In this document: piece by piece, positions 13,788 through 15,067 of the stretch
Numbering within the stretch: position 1 is the stretch's first letter
Layout: the number at the start of each line of letters is the position of its first letter
Assembly (NCBI GenBank): GCA_007132365.1
Contig: SLOS01000086.1
Span: 1 to 15,067, forward strand
Length of the DNA: 15,067 nucleotides
Direction: 5' to 3'
Origin: Bacteroidales bacterium
GTDB taxonomy: Bacteria; Bacteroidota; Bacteroidia; Bacteroidales; PUMT01
Program-made: the position numbers and the translations under genes
The notes under the pieces: model-generated
The model's input: only the letters and a program-made list of their open reading frames with translations
The model's database searches: none
Told to the model about the DNA's origin: nothing

Positions 13788-15067
13788 TTACATTCTTTTA
13801 TGTATTTCCAGAAGCTCATCCAGGTACTGCCGGGTATTGGCAAGTCTGGGAACCTTGTTCTGGCCGCCTAGTTTCCCCTTCTCTTTCAGCCACTGGTAAA
13901 AAAGTCCTTTTTTCACACTGTGTACAATCGGGGGGTCAAGCGTAATATTTTTGTACCTTTTAGCCTCATAATCAGAGTTAAGAGATTGCAATGCATTATC
14001 CAGCATGGTTTTAAAATACTCCATATTTTCAGGCTCTTTCTCAAACTCGATCAACCATTCATGAGCGCCTTTGGAAGTATCGCTCATAAATACTGGTCCG
14101 GCAGTATATTCACTTACCTGGGCACATGTTTTTCTGCATGCAGTTTTAAGTGCGTTTTCGGCATTGTCAATTATCAGTTCTTCTCCAAAGGCATTGATGT
14201 AATGCCTGGTGCGACCCGAAACTTTAATCTTGTGAGGATAGAGTGAGGTGAAAATAATCGTATCGCCTATTATATATCTCCACAATCCCCCGTTTGTAGT
14301 GATTACCATTGCATAGTTTTTCCCGGTTTCAACCTGACCGATGGATAGTGTTTCGGGCTGATCCTGATCAAGGTTTTCCATAGGAATGAATTCATAATAT
14401 ATACCATAATCAAGCATTAGCAGCATATCGTCCCTGTGAGGTTCATCCTGTATGGCAAAAAATCCTTCCGATGCATTGTAGGTTTCAAGATAATTCATTG
14501 AAGAGGAGGGGATAAGCTTTTCAAATTGCTCACGGTAAGGCAGGAAACTGATACCCCCGTGCATAAAAAGTTCAAGGTTCGGCCATATTTCAAGAAGATT
14601 GGTTTTGCCGGTCTTCTCCAGGATATACTTTATGAAAACCAGGTTCCATGAGGGCACACCGGCCATATTAGTGACATTTTCATAGAGAGTCGCCTCATAG
14701 GCCATCTCAAGCTTTTCTTCCCATTTCTCCAAAAGGGCAATTTTCGTATTGGGCGTACGGATAAAGCTAACCCAAAAAGGAGTGTTTTCAAGCAGGATTG
14801 CCGAAAGATCACCATAAAAGGACTGGTTGTGGAAATTATTGACCTGGTGGCTGCCCCCGATTGTCAGACCCTTACCCGAAAAAATGAGGGTCTCGGGATT
14901 ATTGTTTGTATAGATGGCCAGAATATCCTTGGCTCCCCTGAAATGACACTCTTCAAGAGCCTCCGTGCTAACTGGAATAAACTTGCTTTTATCACTTGTA
15001 GTTCCTGATGACTGGGCAAACCACCTTATCTCTCCCGGCCAGATCAGGTTTTCCTTGCCCTCCCTTA
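13788..15067 (-). CDS. GH3-family acyl-adenylating enzyme (5' end outside window)
   Basis: The frame is open to the window edge (first full codon at 15065), giving 425 C-terminal residues of a protein usually about 500 long. The methionine-like start at 14732 is a TTG inside the gene. All three ATP/AMP motifs of the GH3/ANL superfamily are visible: SSGTTSDKSKFIPVS (about 15011-14967), ETYNASEGFFAIQD (middle) and GLWRYIIGDT, followed by KVSGRTRHYINAFGEEL. Plant GH3 enzymes adenylate acyl acids such as auxin and jasmonate and couple them to amino acids. The bacterial members' substrates are mostly unknown. The C-terminal KLGGQNKVPRLANTR resembles the usual end of the bacterial proteins. It is the first visible gene of the leftward operon with the propeller protein and deoxynucleoside kinase. 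Confidence 0.92.
   Translation of the reverse strand, partial: REGKENLIWPGEIRWFAQSSGTTSDKSKFIPVSTEALEECHFRGAKDILAIYTNNNPETLIFSGKGLTIGGSHQVNNFHNQSFYGDLSAILLENTPFWVSFIRTPNTKIALLEKWEEKLEMAYEATLYENVTNMAGVPSWNLVFIKYILEKTGKTNLLEIWPNLELFMHGGISFLPYREQFEKLIPSSSMNYLETYNASEGFFAIQDEPHRDDMLLMLDYGIYYEFIPMENLDQDQPETLSIGQVETGKNYAMVITTNGGLWRYIIGDTIIFTSLYPHKIKVSGRTRHYINAFGEELIIDNAENALKTACRKTCAQVSEYTAGPVFMSDTSKGAHEWLIEFEKEPENMEYFKTMLDNALQSLNSDYEAKRYKNITLDPPIVHSVKKGLFYQWLKEKGKLGGQNKVPRLANTRQYLDELLEIHKRM

Overview
The window looks like a chromosomal segment of a Bacteroidota bacterium, probably an anaerobic Bacteroidales/Marinilabiliales-type organism. Three things suggest this: PspC-domain proteins with the N-terminal domain typical of that phylum beside a PadR regulator; candidate promoters of the Bacteroidota form (TTG/TTTG, a 19-21 bp spacer, then TAnnTTTG); and few Shine-Dalgarno sequences. 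No mobile element, CRISPR array, rRNA gene or replication origin is visible. The species assignment is inference.

Layout. (1) 1-443, plus: the C-terminal end of a sulfatase that begins before the window. (2) 528-3273, minus: a compact operon transcribed leftwards, in the order short PspC protein, an unannotated 45-codon ORF with a membrane-like tail, PadR regulator, long PspC membrane protein. Its candidate promoter carries a perfect 7+5+7 palindrome (TACTATG/CATAGTA) across the -33 region, a good candidate for the PadR operator. (3) 3502-7278, plus: a DUF2797 protein with a Cys-rich zinc-site-like segment and a GIY-YIG-like segment, then a TldD/TldE (PmbA) protease pair in which TldD has a twin-arginine signal with a lipobox but TldE has no export signal. 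(4) 7558-8697, plus: a lipoprotein with an acidic surface-export-like signal after the lipid cysteine, plus a Cys and an IQMAIW motif reminiscent of thioester adhesin domains. A clear intrinsic terminator follows. (5) 8849-11036, plus: two adjacent FemAB/GNAT-fold (BioF2/CelD-like) transferases of identical length (359 aa) in visibly AT-richer DNA. (6) 11188-11261, minus: tRNA-Asn(GUU) with its own terminator. (7) 11357-12283, plus: a PfkB-family sugar or nucleoside kinase, whose stop abuts the stop of the convergent gene within one TGATCA palindrome. (8) 12284-15067, minus: a leftward operon of a GH3-family adenylating enzyme (5' end outside the window), a small secreted beta-propeller-like protein and a deoxynucleoside kinase.

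Working together: the PspC/PadR block reads as a self-regulated envelope module, and TldD/TldE as a metallopeptidase pair whose predicted locations conflict. The thioester-like lipoprotein and the two FemAB-like transferases may act in surface adhesion and envelope or polysaccharide modification. The most novel candidates are the thioester-like surface lipoprotein, the 45-codon ORF in the PspC/PadR operon with its putative operator, and the lipidated Tat-type TldD.
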